Source: Phenylobacterium sp. SCN 70-31
GTDB taxonomy: Bacteria > Pseudomonadota > Alphaproteobacteria > Caulobacterales > Caulobacteraceae
Length of the DNA stretch: 64,000 nucleotides
NCBI RefSeq assembly: GCF_001724605.1
Contig: NZ_MEEX01000022.1
Coordinates: 1-64,000 of the forward strand
Reading direction: 5' to 3'
The notes below the pieces were generated by a model. That model was not told the origin of the DNA. It ran no database searches and saw only the letters and a list, made by a program, of their open reading frames with translations. Positions 1-7,367 of the stretch are shown here, piece after piece; position 1 is the stretch's first letter, and the number at the start of each line of letters is the position of its first letter. Position numbers and translations under genes: made by a program.

Positions 1-196
1 CCCGCCGGCTGACCGCGGCTTCCTCCCCTGAAGGCTTCCGAACGCCGGCCCCAGGCCAGGCCCACCTCGCGTGAGGGCCGGCATCCGAAACCCTCAACAG
101 AAGGAGAAGTTGGATCGCCCGCGGAAAGCTGACATTGCGCCCAGTCCACTCATCGGGATTTCGTCGGACGCGAGTCAACTCGCCGCAAGCTCCCTC

Positions 197-643
197 CTAG
201 GCCGTCGCCGCGACCGGAAGACGGAAGGGTGCGCCCAGGCGGTTGAACGCGTTCATCACCGCGATTGCGATCGTTAGATCAACCAGGTCTTTTGGCTCGA
301 ACGCCGCTGAGGCCGCAGCATATGCTTCGTCCGACGCGTGGGTTTCACTAACGCGTGTCACCTCCTCAGCCCAAGCCAATGCACCCCGTTCAAGGTCGGA
401 GAATAGATGCGGGACCTCATCCCAGACCGGTATGAGGGTGATCTTTTCGATCGACATCGTTTTTCGGAGATCGCGGTTGTGCAGATCGATGCAATGAGCG
501 CAGCCATTGATCTGAGACACGCGCAGGAAGACGAGGTGGATAAGTTCCGCAGGAAGGCCGGTGCGGGCCACGACGTAGTGGTGAACCCCGAAAAGCGCCT
601 TCGCGCCCTCGGGAGCAATTTCGGACCAGTTCAAGCGTGCCAT
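197..643 (-). CDS. Carboxymuconolactone decarboxylase / AhpD-like protein
   Basis: A 148-residue protein of the AhpD/CMD fold, a family of small all-helical peroxidase-associated proteins and decarboxylases. Residues 47-55 read GCAHCIDLH, the family's CxxC-xxx-H redox site (Cys48, Cys51, His55), which favours an AhpD-like thiol peroxidase or peroxidase-partner role over a true decarboxylase. The reading frame is open to 712, but the ATG at 643 has an AGGAG six bases upstream and starts exactly where family members start, so I chose it. It stands alone, with no catalase, ahpC or sigma-factor gene beside it. Family assignment is firm; the substrate is unknown. Confidence 0.85.
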   Translation of the reverse strand: MARLNWSEIAPEGAKALFGVHHYVVARTGLPAELIHLVFLRVSQINGCAHCIDLHNRDLRKTMSIEKITLIPVWDEVPHLFSDLERGALAWAEEVTRVSETHASDEAYAAASAAFEPKDLVDLTIAIAVMNAFNRLGAPFRLPVAATA

Positions 644-801
644 GGAATCTCCTGTCGTAGACTGACCAGAGGACGTCCGGGCCACCGCTTGTGTGACATG
701 AAAGTCAGACATTTGCTGTCAGCCCAAGGGCAGTCGTGCGCCAGAAGCAGAACAGGGGTCGGCGCCGAAGACGAACCTTCACGGCGTGCACAACTGCCTG
801 G

Positions 802-1314
802 CTAGCGCCGCCTGTTTGCATAGTAGTCCGTCGCCGCCTGCGCCGTACGGTCATAGGCCTCCAGGTGCGGTTCGGCGGCCGCGCTGCCGCCGCCGTCGCG
901 CGTGATGAGGAAGTACCGCTCGAAATGGGCGAAAGCCTTGCGGCAGAGACGGTCGCGTTCGGGGTCGCCGTAGTTCGAGACGAACGTCCTGTGGTTCTCC
1001 CAACCGTAGCCGACGCAGGCCGCCTCGCCGTCCAGCCAGTCGAGCCGGCCTTGATGGGCATCGGCGATGCGCTTGGAGAGCGTGAGCGGCTCCTTCGCCA
1101 CCGGGATCGCGAAGCCTCCGTCGCGCACGTCCTGCTCGATCTGCGCCGCTTGGCTGAGCATGTCAGCATAGTCCGTGGGCGACAGCATCTCTTTCATCTG
1201 CGCGGCCTGGGCGCGGATTTGGCTGGCCATATTCAACATCTTCTGGGGGGTGTCTTGTGCCAGCGCCGGCGCAGCGGACAGGCTAAGGGCGAAGGCGAGC
1301 GGCAATAGACGCAA
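802..1314 (-). CDS. Secreted protein of unknown function
   Basis: A 170-residue protein that I do not recognise. It begins with a typical signal peptide (MRLLPLAFALSLSAAPALA, cleavage predicted after ALA at about residue 19). The mature part has a Gln/Met/Ala-rich helical stretch (about 20-60), then a segment with two cysteines (about 98 and 121) that could form a disulfide in the periplasm. The start codon is TTG with a GAGAG element upstream; no better start is present in frame. It is separated from both neighbours and is probably a single-gene transcript. Confidence 0.6.
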   Translation of the reverse strand: MRLLPLAFALSLSAAPALAQDTPQKMLNMASQIRAQAAQMKEMLSPTDYADMLSQAAQIEQDVRDGGFAIPVAKEPLTLSKRIADAHQGRLDWLDGEAACVGYGWENHRTFVSNYGDPERDRLCRKAFAHFERYFLITRDGGGSAAAEPHLEAYDRTAQAATDYYANRRR

Positions 1315-1411
1315 TGTCGGCTCTCAGGTTGGAGTTGATTGGGGCAGGCTTGTAGGCCGCCACCGCCGCGCCTCGCGACAGACGCAGCGGTCGGGCGCGT
1401 GCAGCGGACGA

Positions 1412-1978
1412 CTACGCGGCGCCAACGACGGAGCCTGGAGAAACGCGACGTCGGAGGCTCGCTCCGGCAAGCCCAAAGCCTGCGATCATGAGGGCCCACG
1501 TCGCCGGCTCCGGGACCCCGGCGCCGACTACCCGCGAGGTGATCTCGAGGCTGTCGAAGGCCAGCTCGCGTCCATCGGCATAGTCCGTCGCCCCACGGCC
1601 TCCCGCATCGTCGCGAACGAAGAAGCCCTCGCCGAAGCCATTCTTGATGGCGCTCATGATCTGCGTAGCGCCGCCCGGAGCCGTGGTGATGAAGGTCAAC
1701 GACGCGGTGTCGAAGCTGAAGCCCCGATAGGCGGAGAAGTCGCCCGACCGCACGAAGGACAGATCGTACGCGTTTCCGGTCTCGAAGAAGGTCAGGGAGA
1801 AGGTTGCGAGGTCGTCGTAGCCGATCACGCCCGTTAGAGCGGCGTCGTACGAGAATTCGCCCGACGCCACGTCGGCGCCCAGCGTGAAGTTCACGATGCG
1901 GGTTGCGGCTGCGGCCGAGCCGCCGAGAACGGCCGCCAGGATTGCGCCCACAACCGGGGTCAGGATCGATCGGGTCAT
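1412..1978 (-). CDS. PEP-CTERM sorted surface/exported protein
   Basis: A 188-residue exported protein. It has an N-terminal signal peptide (ending near SAAAA, residue 25), a beta-rich middle of about 125 residues without a recognised domain, and a C-terminal sorting tripartite signal: VPEPATWALMIAGFGLAG, a short hydrophobic span, then SLRRR. This is the PEPxxWA variant of PEP-CTERM used by alphaproteobacteria, whose substrates are processed by an exosortase and usually end up in the envelope or extracellular matrix. No exosortase or polysaccharide operon lies in this window, so the sorting enzyme must be elsewhere. The role of the mature protein is unknown. Confidence 0.8.
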   Translation of the reverse strand: MTRSILTPVVGAILAAVLGGSAAAATRIVNFTLGADVASGEFSYDAALTGVIGYDDLATFSLTFFETGNAYDLSFVRSGDFSAYRGFSFDTASLTFITTAPGGATQIMSAIKNGFGEGFFVRDDAGGRGATDYADGRELAFDSLEITSRVVGAGVPEPATWALMIAGFGLAGASLRRRVSPGSVVGAA

Positions 1979-2018
1979 TCAGTCTTCTCCAACTCGTTGC
2001 GTGTGAAGTCGCGTTCGC

Positions 2019-2717
2019 TCAGGCCGCGAGGCCGAGCTCGCTCAGGTGGCTCATGTCGTCGGGCGCCAGGGTCGGACGGGCGGCCCGCTCGATCACTTCA
2101 GCGTAGGCGTCTGCAGGCGCGCTGGACTTCATGGCGCTCAGCAGGGCGCTGCGCTCGGCGCGGTTCATCGCCGGCAGCATGATCCGCATGAACGCGATGT
2201 TTTCGGCCGGGCTCAGGCTCGAAACGATGCTCATCTCCAGAGCCGCCAACTCCTCGTCGGCGAACAGCGCGCAAAGACGCGGCCAGATCTCCGTCTCCTC
2301 GCGACCCATGTGGGCGAGGTCCTCGGCGACGAACGTGGAGAAGGCGAGGTAGAGGCTGCGGCCGAGAGCGGGCCGGTCGGACGGCGCAGCATGCTCTGTC
2401 GCGAGAAGGGCGCTCTCGAGCATCGCCAACCGGGCCCTGTGGTGCAGGTGGTCGTCCTCGAGCCCCGCCGTGGCGTTCGCAGCGCGGCCGGCGAGCGCCG
2501 GATGAATCACCGTGTCTTCATGCTCTAGGTGCGCCGCGGCCAACGCCAGATGCGCGCGAAGGTCCGCCAGCAGCTGACGCGGCGCGGCGGATACGAAGTC
2601 CGCGGCTCCGAGCCGGTGGAGCAGCTCGCCGTGGGCAAGGCGCAGACCCTTGTGGATGGGACCGTAGATGTCCCAGCGGCCGCTCTCGGCGGCGGCGATG
2701 AAATGCGGGGTGGGCAT
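2019..2717 (-). CDS. Hemerythrin-like (HHE) domain protein
   Basis: A 232-residue, His/Glu-rich, mostly helical cytoplasmic protein. The pattern of the hemerythrin HHE domain is visible: a His in the first helix (YGPIHKG, about residue 22), an HLEHEDTVIHP segment (about 58-68), a DDHLHH cluster (about 85-90) and HMGREETEIWP (about 130-140), suitable ligands for a di-iron centre. Such proteins bind O2 or NO or protect or repair iron centres. A C-terminal segment of about 80 residues follows the domain. I chose the ATG at 2717 because AGAGGA sits upstream; the frame is open to 2753. It is divergent from the PPOX operon that starts about 120 bases away, and the two may be co-regulated. Confidence 0.75.
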   Translation of the reverse strand: MPTPHFIAAAESGRWDIYGPIHKGLRLAHGELLHRLGAADFVSAAPRQLLADLRAHLALAAAHLEHEDTVIHPALAGRAANATAGLEDDHLHHRARLAMLESALLATEHAAPSDRPALGRSLYLAFSTFVAEDLAHMGREETEIWPRLCALFADEELAALEMSIVSSLSPAENIAFMRIMLPAMNRAERSALLSAMKSSAPADAYAEVIERAARPTLAPDDMSHLSELGLAA

Positions 2718-2777
2718 CGATGGTCCTCTGCATGGCGTGGAGGACCCGTTCACTAGGCGCCATCGCGGGACGCCTCA

Positions 2778-2815
2778 TCCTAAAACCTTCCTAAGCGGAG
2801 CCACGTTTCCTAAAA
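2778..2815. promoter_or_regulatory. Three direct copies of TCCTAA in a divergent intergenic region
   Basis: TCCTAAAA starts at 2778, TTCCTAAG at 2788 and TTTCCTAAAA at 2806, so the TCCTAA core repeats at 2778, 2789 and 2808 with steps of 11 and 19 bases, close to one and two helical turns. They lie between the hemerythrin-like gene and the PPOX operon, the expected place for an operator shared by divergent genes. The adjacent operon encodes its own possible DNA-binding protein. Binding is inferred, not shown. Confidence 0.3.
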
Positions 2816-2839
2816 TATCGCCCAGGCGGAGTGCGCGGC

Positions 2840-3310
2840 GTGTTCGACCCCGAATTGGTGCGGTTTCTCCAGGGTCCCGTGATGATCCTCATGGGATCGC
2901 GAAGCGCCGAGGGGCGCCCCGCCATCGCGCGCGGGCTCGGATGCTCGGTGCAAGACAACGGCGAACTTCACATGGTCTTCGGAGTGCGCCAATGGGCCGA
3001 GGCGCTGGGCGGGTTGTCTCCAGGTGACACCGTGGCCCTGACCTTTGTAAGCCCGTCCGACTACCGCGCCGTGCAGGTCAAGGGACCGCTGTTGAGCCTG
3101 TCGGCGGGCGACGATGCTGCCGACGCGCGCGCAGCCGCCTATCGCGCCGAGATGGCGGCAGAGCTCGGTCGCCTGGGCATCCTGCCGTCCCAGATCGACC
3201 AGTGGATCGACCCGGAGCCTCTGGCCGAGCTGCGGGTCCTTCCTTCGACTGTCTTCGACCAGACCCCGGGAGACGGCGCAGGGCGTGTCCTCGCGCGGGC
3301 CGACGCATGA
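2840..3310 (+). CDS. PPOX-family FMN-binding split-barrel protein
   Basis: A 156-residue protein resembling the pyridoxamine 5'-phosphate oxidase/flavin-reductase split barrel, a fold that binds FMN, F420 or heme. The opening (FDPELVRFLQGPVMI) and the alternating hydrophobic strand pattern up to about residue 90 fit this fold; the last 60 residues are helical and less conserved. I chose the GTG at 2840 because GGAG lies eight bases before it, whereas the GTG at 2831 overlaps that ribosome site. Its stop overlaps the ATG of the next gene (ATGA at 3307), so the two products are probably made together and may form one system. Confidence 0.6.
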   Translation: MFDPELVRFLQGPVMILMGSRSAEGRPAIARGLGCSVQDNGELHMVFGVRQWAEALGGLSPGDTVALTFVSPSDYRAVQVKGPLLSLSAGDDAADARAAAYRAEMAAELGRLGILPSQIDQWIDPEPLAELRVLPSTVFDQTPGDGAGRVLARADA

Positions 3311-4638
3311 CCGTCGAGCTCGGCGATCTGCAGGACTGCTTCGAAGGCGTGATCCCGGCAGCGGTCGCCACGCTGGACGCCGATGGCGTCCCCAACGTCT
3401 CCTACCTGTCGCAGGTGCACATGGTGGATGAGCAGCACATCGCGCTCTCGAACCAGTTCTTTTCGAAGACGGCAGCGAACGTGCAAGCGACGGGCCTCGC
3501 CACGGTCATGGTGGTCAGCGGCCGGACCGGGGCGCAGCATGTCCTGGACGTCGTGCACGTCGGCTCGCTGGCCCACGGCGATGTTTTTGATCGCATGAAC
3601 GCGCAACTGGCGGCGATCAGCAGCCAGCATGGCCTTCCCCAGGTGATGCGGCTGAGAAGCGCGGAGGTCTATCGCGTGACCGGCCGCCGCGCGGTGCACG
3701 CGCCGAAGCCGCCGGAGGCCACCCGCGCCCCGATGCCGGCCGGCGTCAGCCTGGCGCGCGCGGCGCGGCTCACGGCGCGGATCGCGGCCCGGCCGGAAGC
3801 GGACGCTGTCCTCGACAGCGCCCTGGACGGCCTCGTCCGAGAGCTGGGGTTCGAGGCCGTAATGGCGCTGGTCTTCGACCCGGCGACGCAGACCCTGAAC
3901 ACACTGGGCAGCCGCGGCTACGCCCGGGAAGGCGCTGGCGCCGAGGTCACGCTGGGCGACGGCGCGATCGGGATCGCCGCCGCCCACCGGCAGGCGATCC
4001 GCTTCAACGACGTCAGCCGCGGTCACCGACTCGCAGTGGCGGTGAGCAACGTGGCGGACCTAGACACGGCCCGCCTCATCCCACTGCCGGAACTCGCTGC
4101 CGCGCAGAGCCAGCTTGCCGCGCCCATCGTCTCGCGAGGAGAGCTCTTCGGCGTGCTGTTCGCCGAGTCCGCAAAGCGCTTCGCCTTCACCCCTGAAGAC
4201 GAGGACGCGCTCAGTCTCGTGGGGGTCCAGCTCGCGGCCAGCCTGCGCCTCGCCGAGCTCGAGGCGCGCGAGCCTTCGGGCCGCGTTGTCCCGCCGCCCG
4301 AGCGCAGTCCCGACCGCCGATTCCAGGTTCGCTATCACACCCATGACGACAGTCTGTTCATCGACGACGCCTACATCATCAAGGGTGTCCCAGGCCGACT
4401 CCTGTTCCACTTTCTCACCATCGCCGCAGAGACAGGTCGGCAGGACTTCACCAATCGCGAGATTCGGTTGGACGGCACGCTCCGATTGCCGGAGCTCAAG
4501 GACAACCTCGAGACACGGCTGATCCTGTTGCGGCGTCGGCTGGACGAGCGCGGGGCGCCCGTGCGCCTCAGCCGTCCAGGGCGCGGGCGCATCAGGCTGG
4601 ATTTGGTTGCCCGACCGGTCCTGGAGGTAGTGGCCTAG
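3307..4638 (+). CDS. PPOX - GAF - winged-helix fusion protein (putative sensor/regulator)
   Basis: A 443-residue three-part protein. Residues 1-125 form a PPOX-like split barrel of the type that binds FMN or heme. Residues about 150-320 form a GAF domain (a clear core from ARPEADAVLDSALDGL to LGDGAIG and the LAAPIVSRGELFGVL strand). Residues about 345-435 resemble an OmpR-type winged helix (LLFHFLTIAAETGRQDFTNREI, LILLRRRLDERG, then an RPGRGRIRL wing). No kinase or HD domain is present. The order suggests a cytoplasmic flavin or heme sensor that acts on DNA. ATGA overlap couples it to the upstream PPOX gene. Its TAG stop lies in the CTAG at which an IS481-family element is inserted, so the reading frame escaped disruption. 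Confidence 0.7.
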   Translation: MTVELGDLQDCFEGVIPAAVATLDADGVPNVSYLSQVHMVDEQHIALSNQFFSKTAANVQATGLATVMVVSGRTGAQHVLDVVHVGSLAHGDVFDRMNAQLAAISSQHGLPQVMRLRSAEVYRVTGRRAVHAPKPPEATRAPMPAGVSLARAARLTARIAARPEADAVLDSALDGLVRELGFEAVMALVFDPATQTLNTLGSRGYAREGAGAEVTLGDGAIGIAAAHRQAIRFNDVSRGHRLAVAVSNVADLDTARLIPLPELAAAQSQLAAPIVSRGELFGVLFAESAKRFAFTPEDEDALSLVGVQLAASLRLAELEAREPSGRVVPPPERSPDRRFQVRYHTHDDSLFIDDAYIIKGVPGRLLFHFLTIAAETGRQDFTNREIRLDGTLRLPELKDNLETRLILLRRRLDERGAPVRLSRPGRGRIRLDLVARPVLEVVA

Positions 4639-5573
4639 GTGTCGTTTCCAAGAAGGTTGTTCACCCTGGCCCAGGGTGTGAGGCCGCCGATGCCGGCGTG
4701 GGGTCGGGTTAGGTTGTAGGCGTCAGTCCATGGACCGATGGCGTGGGAGCGTTCGGTCGATGAGGCGTAGGGCTTGGCGTAGGCCCATTCGCGCAGGCTG
4801 GTCTGTATGAAGCGTTCGGCCTTTCCGTTGGTCCTGGGCGTGTAGGGTCGGGTTCGGACATGGCGGGCCCGGGCCTTCAGCAGGGCCTGGCGGAAGAGCT
4901 TGGAGCGATAGGCCGAGCCGTTGTCGGTCATCACGCGCTCGACGGTGACGCCGTGTCGGCCCAGCCAGGCTATCGCCCGCTCAAGGAACGCGGTGGTGTC
5001 CTCCTTGCGCTCGCTGGGCAGGATCTCGGTGTAGGCCAGCCGCGAGGCGTCATCGACGCAGACATGCAGGAAATCCCAGCCGGCGTGGCGCGAGGTTCCC
5101 TTCTGGCGGTTTCCCGTGATCCTGTGGCCGATGCGTTCGAAGCGGCCCAGCTTCTTGATGTCGAGATGGATCATCTCGCCGGGCGCGGCGCGGTCGTAGC
5201 GGATCACCGCCGGCTTCGGCTACAGGGCCGAGAGCCTGCCCAGGCCCAGCCGGCGAAGCACCGCCCCCACCGTGGAGCGCGCCATGCCCAGCGCCGCTGC
5301 GATCGCCGGCCCCGTCATCCGCCCACGACGCAGCCGCTCGATCTCACCGATCCGCGCCTCAGCCACCCTGCGCGGACATCGTCGGGGCGCCGAGCTGCGG
5401 TCGTGATGCCTTCGCTCGCCACCCCGACGATGCCGGCCGATCCACTTGCGCGCCGTACGGAGCGACACACCCGCAGCTTCCGCGGCCGCCTTCGCCGTCC
5501 AGCCCTCAGACACAGGCCGCGCCAGCAACGCTCGACCCGCCGGCGTCAGGCGGGCATTCTCATGGACGTTCAT
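4635..5573 (-). pseudogene. IS481-family transposase interrupted by an in-frame amber codon
   Basis: The frame from 5573 encodes the N-terminal helix-turn-helix part (GRALLARPVSEGWTAKAAAE, then a second HTH ending LGLGRLSAL). A TAG at 5222-5220 follows, and the same frame then continues PKPAVIRYDRAAPGEMIHLD into the DDE catalytic core. There is no frameshift. The catalytic triad is intact: Asp in MIHLDIKKL, Asp in VMTDNGSAY and Glu in TNGKAERFIQ. Related transposases have an acidic residue at the stop position, so one GAG-to-TAG change would explain the break. The terminal TAG (4637-4635) lies in the CTAG target outside the element. A polypeptide of about 190 residues could start from the GTG at 5207 but would lack DNA binding. 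Confidence 0.88.
4639..4669 (+). repeat. Left terminal inverted repeat of the IS481-family element
   Basis: Thirty-one bases that align with the reverse complement of 5630-5660. The six outermost bases (GTGTCG) and an internal block GAAGGTTGTTC at 4652-4662 are identical; the intervening seven bases differ mostly, and the last seven match at five positions. Confidence 0.85.
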
Positions 5574-5629
5574 CCGGGGCCCTCCCGGTTAGAGGCTGGA
5601 GCTTCGCAACCCCACTCTCCCAACCCGAC

Positions 5630-5660
5630 CCCGGGAGAACAACCTTCATAGCTTCGACAC
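5630..5660 (-). repeat. Right terminal inverted repeat of the IS481-family element
   Basis: Reverse-complement partner of 4639-4669, sharing GTGTCG at the tip and the GAAGGTTGTTC block. It lies upstream of the transposase start at 5573, as expected for the end that carries the transposase promoter. Confidence 0.85.
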
Positions 5661-5685
5661 TTAGCCCCGCCAGGGCGGACGGGCG

Positions 5686-5856
5686 TTACGGAGCGAACAG
5701 GCTCCACAAGAGGAGCGCGATCATCACCCAGAGGCCGAGAGAAGCTGCGGCGCCAACAAGAAGGCCGATCCCCGCGGGCAGCGTCCGCGCCTCGCGCCGG
5801 CGGGGCGGCGCTGCTGTGCGAACTCTTCGCGACGGGGGAACAAAGGAAAGAGACAT
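5686..5856 (-). CDS. Small single-pass membrane protein
   Basis: A 56-residue protein of unknown function with a basic N-terminal half (RRVRTAAPPRRREAR) and one C-terminal membrane helix (about residues 31-53, LPAGIGLLVGAAASLGLWV onward). The Arg-rich side should stay in the cytoplasm. The frame is open to 5925, but the stretch before the ATG at 5856 is Cys/Ser-rich and unlike a coding extension. No strong ribosome site is visible before 5856. Similar tiny membrane proteins are common in Caulobacterales, though I cannot name a family. It lies next to the insertion sequence and might have lost its promoter context. Confidence 0.45.
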   Translation of the reverse strand: MSLSFVPPSRRVRTAAPPRRREARTLPAGIGLLVGAAASLGLWVMIALLLWSLFAP

Positions 5857-6193
5857 GGGACACGCTATGGAGCACGAAACGCAACCATAGCGGGATTGGT
5901 TCAGCAGCGGCTTCCATGTGGACATGCCGTTGTGGGCTTACGCCGGCGGCCCGCCAACAAGCGGGCTGCAGCGACGCCGAAGGCGCCGCGATGATGGGAC
6001 ACGGGAGAGCGCATCGAGCTTCGTTCAATACCGCCGGCAGGCCGACGGGATCCGGCTTTCAGACGCCGCGGCGGCACGCGTCGTGCGCCCTCGGGAACAG
6101 GCAGAAAACCGGGAGTGTAAAACGGGGTGGAAAGAACAGCGTTCGGAACAAAAGGGAACCGAAGCAAATTGCTGTATTCTCAACACTCTACGA
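5857..6193. other. Intergenic stretch with no gene I can support
   Basis: This stretch lies between the small membrane protein and the 3' end of tRNA-His. Open frames here overlap the tRNA or are arginine-rich shadows of GC-rich sequence. I see no hairpin followed by a T run and no clear promoter. Confidence 0.5.
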
Positions 6194-6270
6194 TGGTACC
6201 GCCTCCCCGGTTCGAACGGGGGACCTCCAGAGCCACAATCTGGCGCTCTAACCAACTGAGCTAAGGCGGC
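6194..6270 (-). tRNA. tRNA-His (anticodon GTG)
   Basis: Cloverleaf on the minus strand with 5' end at 6270 and encoded CCA at 6196-6194. Acceptor GCCGCCT pairs with AGGCGGT (a G-U at pair 1-72). The D-arm is GCTCAGTTGGTTAGAGC, the anticodon stem CCAGA/TCTGG with loop TTGTGGC, and the T-arm CCCCGTTCGAACCGGGG. The discriminator is A73 and the base before the acceptor is C, so no G-1 is templated. This is the atypical histidine tRNA known from a group of alphaproteobacteria with a divergent HisRS. Confidence 0.95.
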
Positions 6271-6589
6271 GTGTCGTGAGCGCGCTTTCTAGTCGCGGGG
6301 CGGCCTCGGATCAAGCTTATGCTCGGGACTACAGCAACGGCCGTCCGCAGCGGCGTGACCCCGCAAGCTGGCGGCCATCGGAGAGGGTGACGACGAAGTC
6401 GCCCGACGGGCAAGAATCCACCCGCGCCACCGCCCGCGGCGAATCGAGACCGTCCCGACACCTCTTGAGCTCCAGGCCCGCGAAGAGGGGACCGCGCGCC
6501 GTTCTCGGGGCCGAACCGTACGCCTGGGAAAGTCCGCCGGAGCCCGGGCGCCTCGCGACAACGCGTCCGTCGGGACAGCTTCCCAATCC
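6271..6589. other. Intergenic stretch with no gene I can support
   Basis: This stretch lies between the tRNA-His 5' end and the tonB terminator. It should contain the tRNA promoter, but I see no convincing -35/-10 pair. The open frames on both strands are compositionally unlike the neighbouring genes and have no ribosome sites. Confidence 0.45.
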
Positions 6590-6630
6590 GGTGAAAAAGA
6601 AAGGCCCCGGTTGCTTGCGCGACCGGGGCC
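6590..6630 (-). terminator. Rho-independent terminator of the exbB-exbD-tonB operon
   Basis: On the minus strand a GGCCCCGGTC...GACCGGGGCC-type stem (6603-6630, at least eight strong pairs) is followed by a T-rich tail, TTTCTTTTTC, at 6602-6591. It lies 24 bases after the tonB stop codon, so it closes this operon. Confidence 0.85.
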
Positions 6631-6653
6631 CTGACTTTCGTAGTCCGACCGGC

Positions 6654-7358
6654 TTACTTCGGCAGGGTGAAGCGGATCGGAATCCGCACAGTCCCACCAT
6701 CGACAGGCTGGCCGTCCCGGGTCTGCGGCCGCATCTGGAACAGCCGGCTCATGCGCATGGCGGAGTCGCCAAAGCCCATGTTGTCGGGTGACTCCTCGAC
6801 GACCGAGCAGTTCTCCAGCGTGCCACGGGCGGTCACCGAGCAGCTGAGGGTCGCACGGCCTTCCACCTCCATCCGCGAAGCGCGGTCGGGGTAGAAGCGA
6901 GCGATGTCCTCACCTGAGGGGCGACGACGCCAGTCGGGGTTGGTGATGACCGACGGCCGCGGCGGTTCGGGCGGCGGGGCCGCCGGAGGCCGAGGCTCCT
7001 CGATCCGACGCTCGACCGGCGGAACCGGCAGCGGCGGGATCGACGGCACGTCGGGCACCGCCACCGGCGGCCGCGGCTGCAGCTTGGGCGGCGGCGGCGG
7101 CGGCGTGTTGGGCGGCGGCGGAGGTGGCGGCGGCGGAGGTGGTGGCGGGACGGGCTTGATGATCGACACGTCCGTCACCTCGTCCGAGTACTCTTTGTAC
7201 TTCGGATCGAAGCGCGCTTTCCACAGATACACCCCAAGCGCGGCGTGCACGGCGACCGCCACCACCAGGGCGATGATCAACCCCGGGCGACGCGGCGGCT
7301 TCGGATCGTCGAACGGATTGTGCCGGACGATGGCGTGGTCAGGTGATGTCTCAGACAT
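6654..7358 (-). CDS. tonB: Energy transducer TonB
   Basis: A 234-residue periplasm-spanning protein that carries proton-motive energy from ExbB/ExbD to TonB-dependent outer-membrane receptors. Residues about 26-46 form the N-terminal membrane anchor (LIIALVVAVAVHAALGVYL, containing the functional His). A long Pro-rich spacer follows, with an unbroken run of 13 prolines and then PNTPPPPPP. The C-terminal TonB domain (about 150-234) ends with IRFTLPK and contains a Cys pair (SCSV, ENCSV). The ATG at 7358 has AGGTGG upstream; a GTG at 7367 directly after the exbD stop is less likely. It is last in the operon, before the terminator. Confidence 0.95.
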   Translation of the reverse strand: MSETSPDHAIVRHNPFDDPKPPRRPGLIIALVVAVAVHAALGVYLWKARFDPKYKEYSDEVTDVSIIKPVPPPPPPPPPPPPPNTPPPPPPKLQPRPPVAVPDVPSIPPLPVPPVERRIEEPRPPAAPPPEPPRPSVITNPDWRRRPSGEDIARFYPDRASRMEVEGRATLSCSVTARGTLENCSVVEESPDNMGFGDSAMRMSRLFQMRPQTRDGQPVDGGTVRIPIRFTLPK

Positions 7359-7367
7359 GGGCGCCAC

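Larger units (their letters stand above)
4639..5660 (-). mobile_element. IS481-family insertion sequence (about 1.02 kb)
   Basis: One complete element bounded by imperfect inverted repeats that begin GTGTCG at both ends. The outer six bases match, seven are variable, then GAAGGTTGTTC matches perfectly on both sides. The left flank is CTAG (4635-4638), the known preferred target of IS481-type elements. The right flank is TTAG (5661-5664), probably the second target copy with one change, or else not a duplication. The single transposase gene carries a premature amber codon, so this copy is probably immobile unless the stop is suppressed or a transposase acts in trans. Confidence 0.9.

Noticed and set aside
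71..277. Short plus-strand open frame at the window start
   Set aside because: No ribosome site or recognisable pattern, and it overlaps the AhpD-like gene.
5916..6259. Open frames overlapping tRNA-His
   Set aside because: They include the tRNA sequence and have no independent support.
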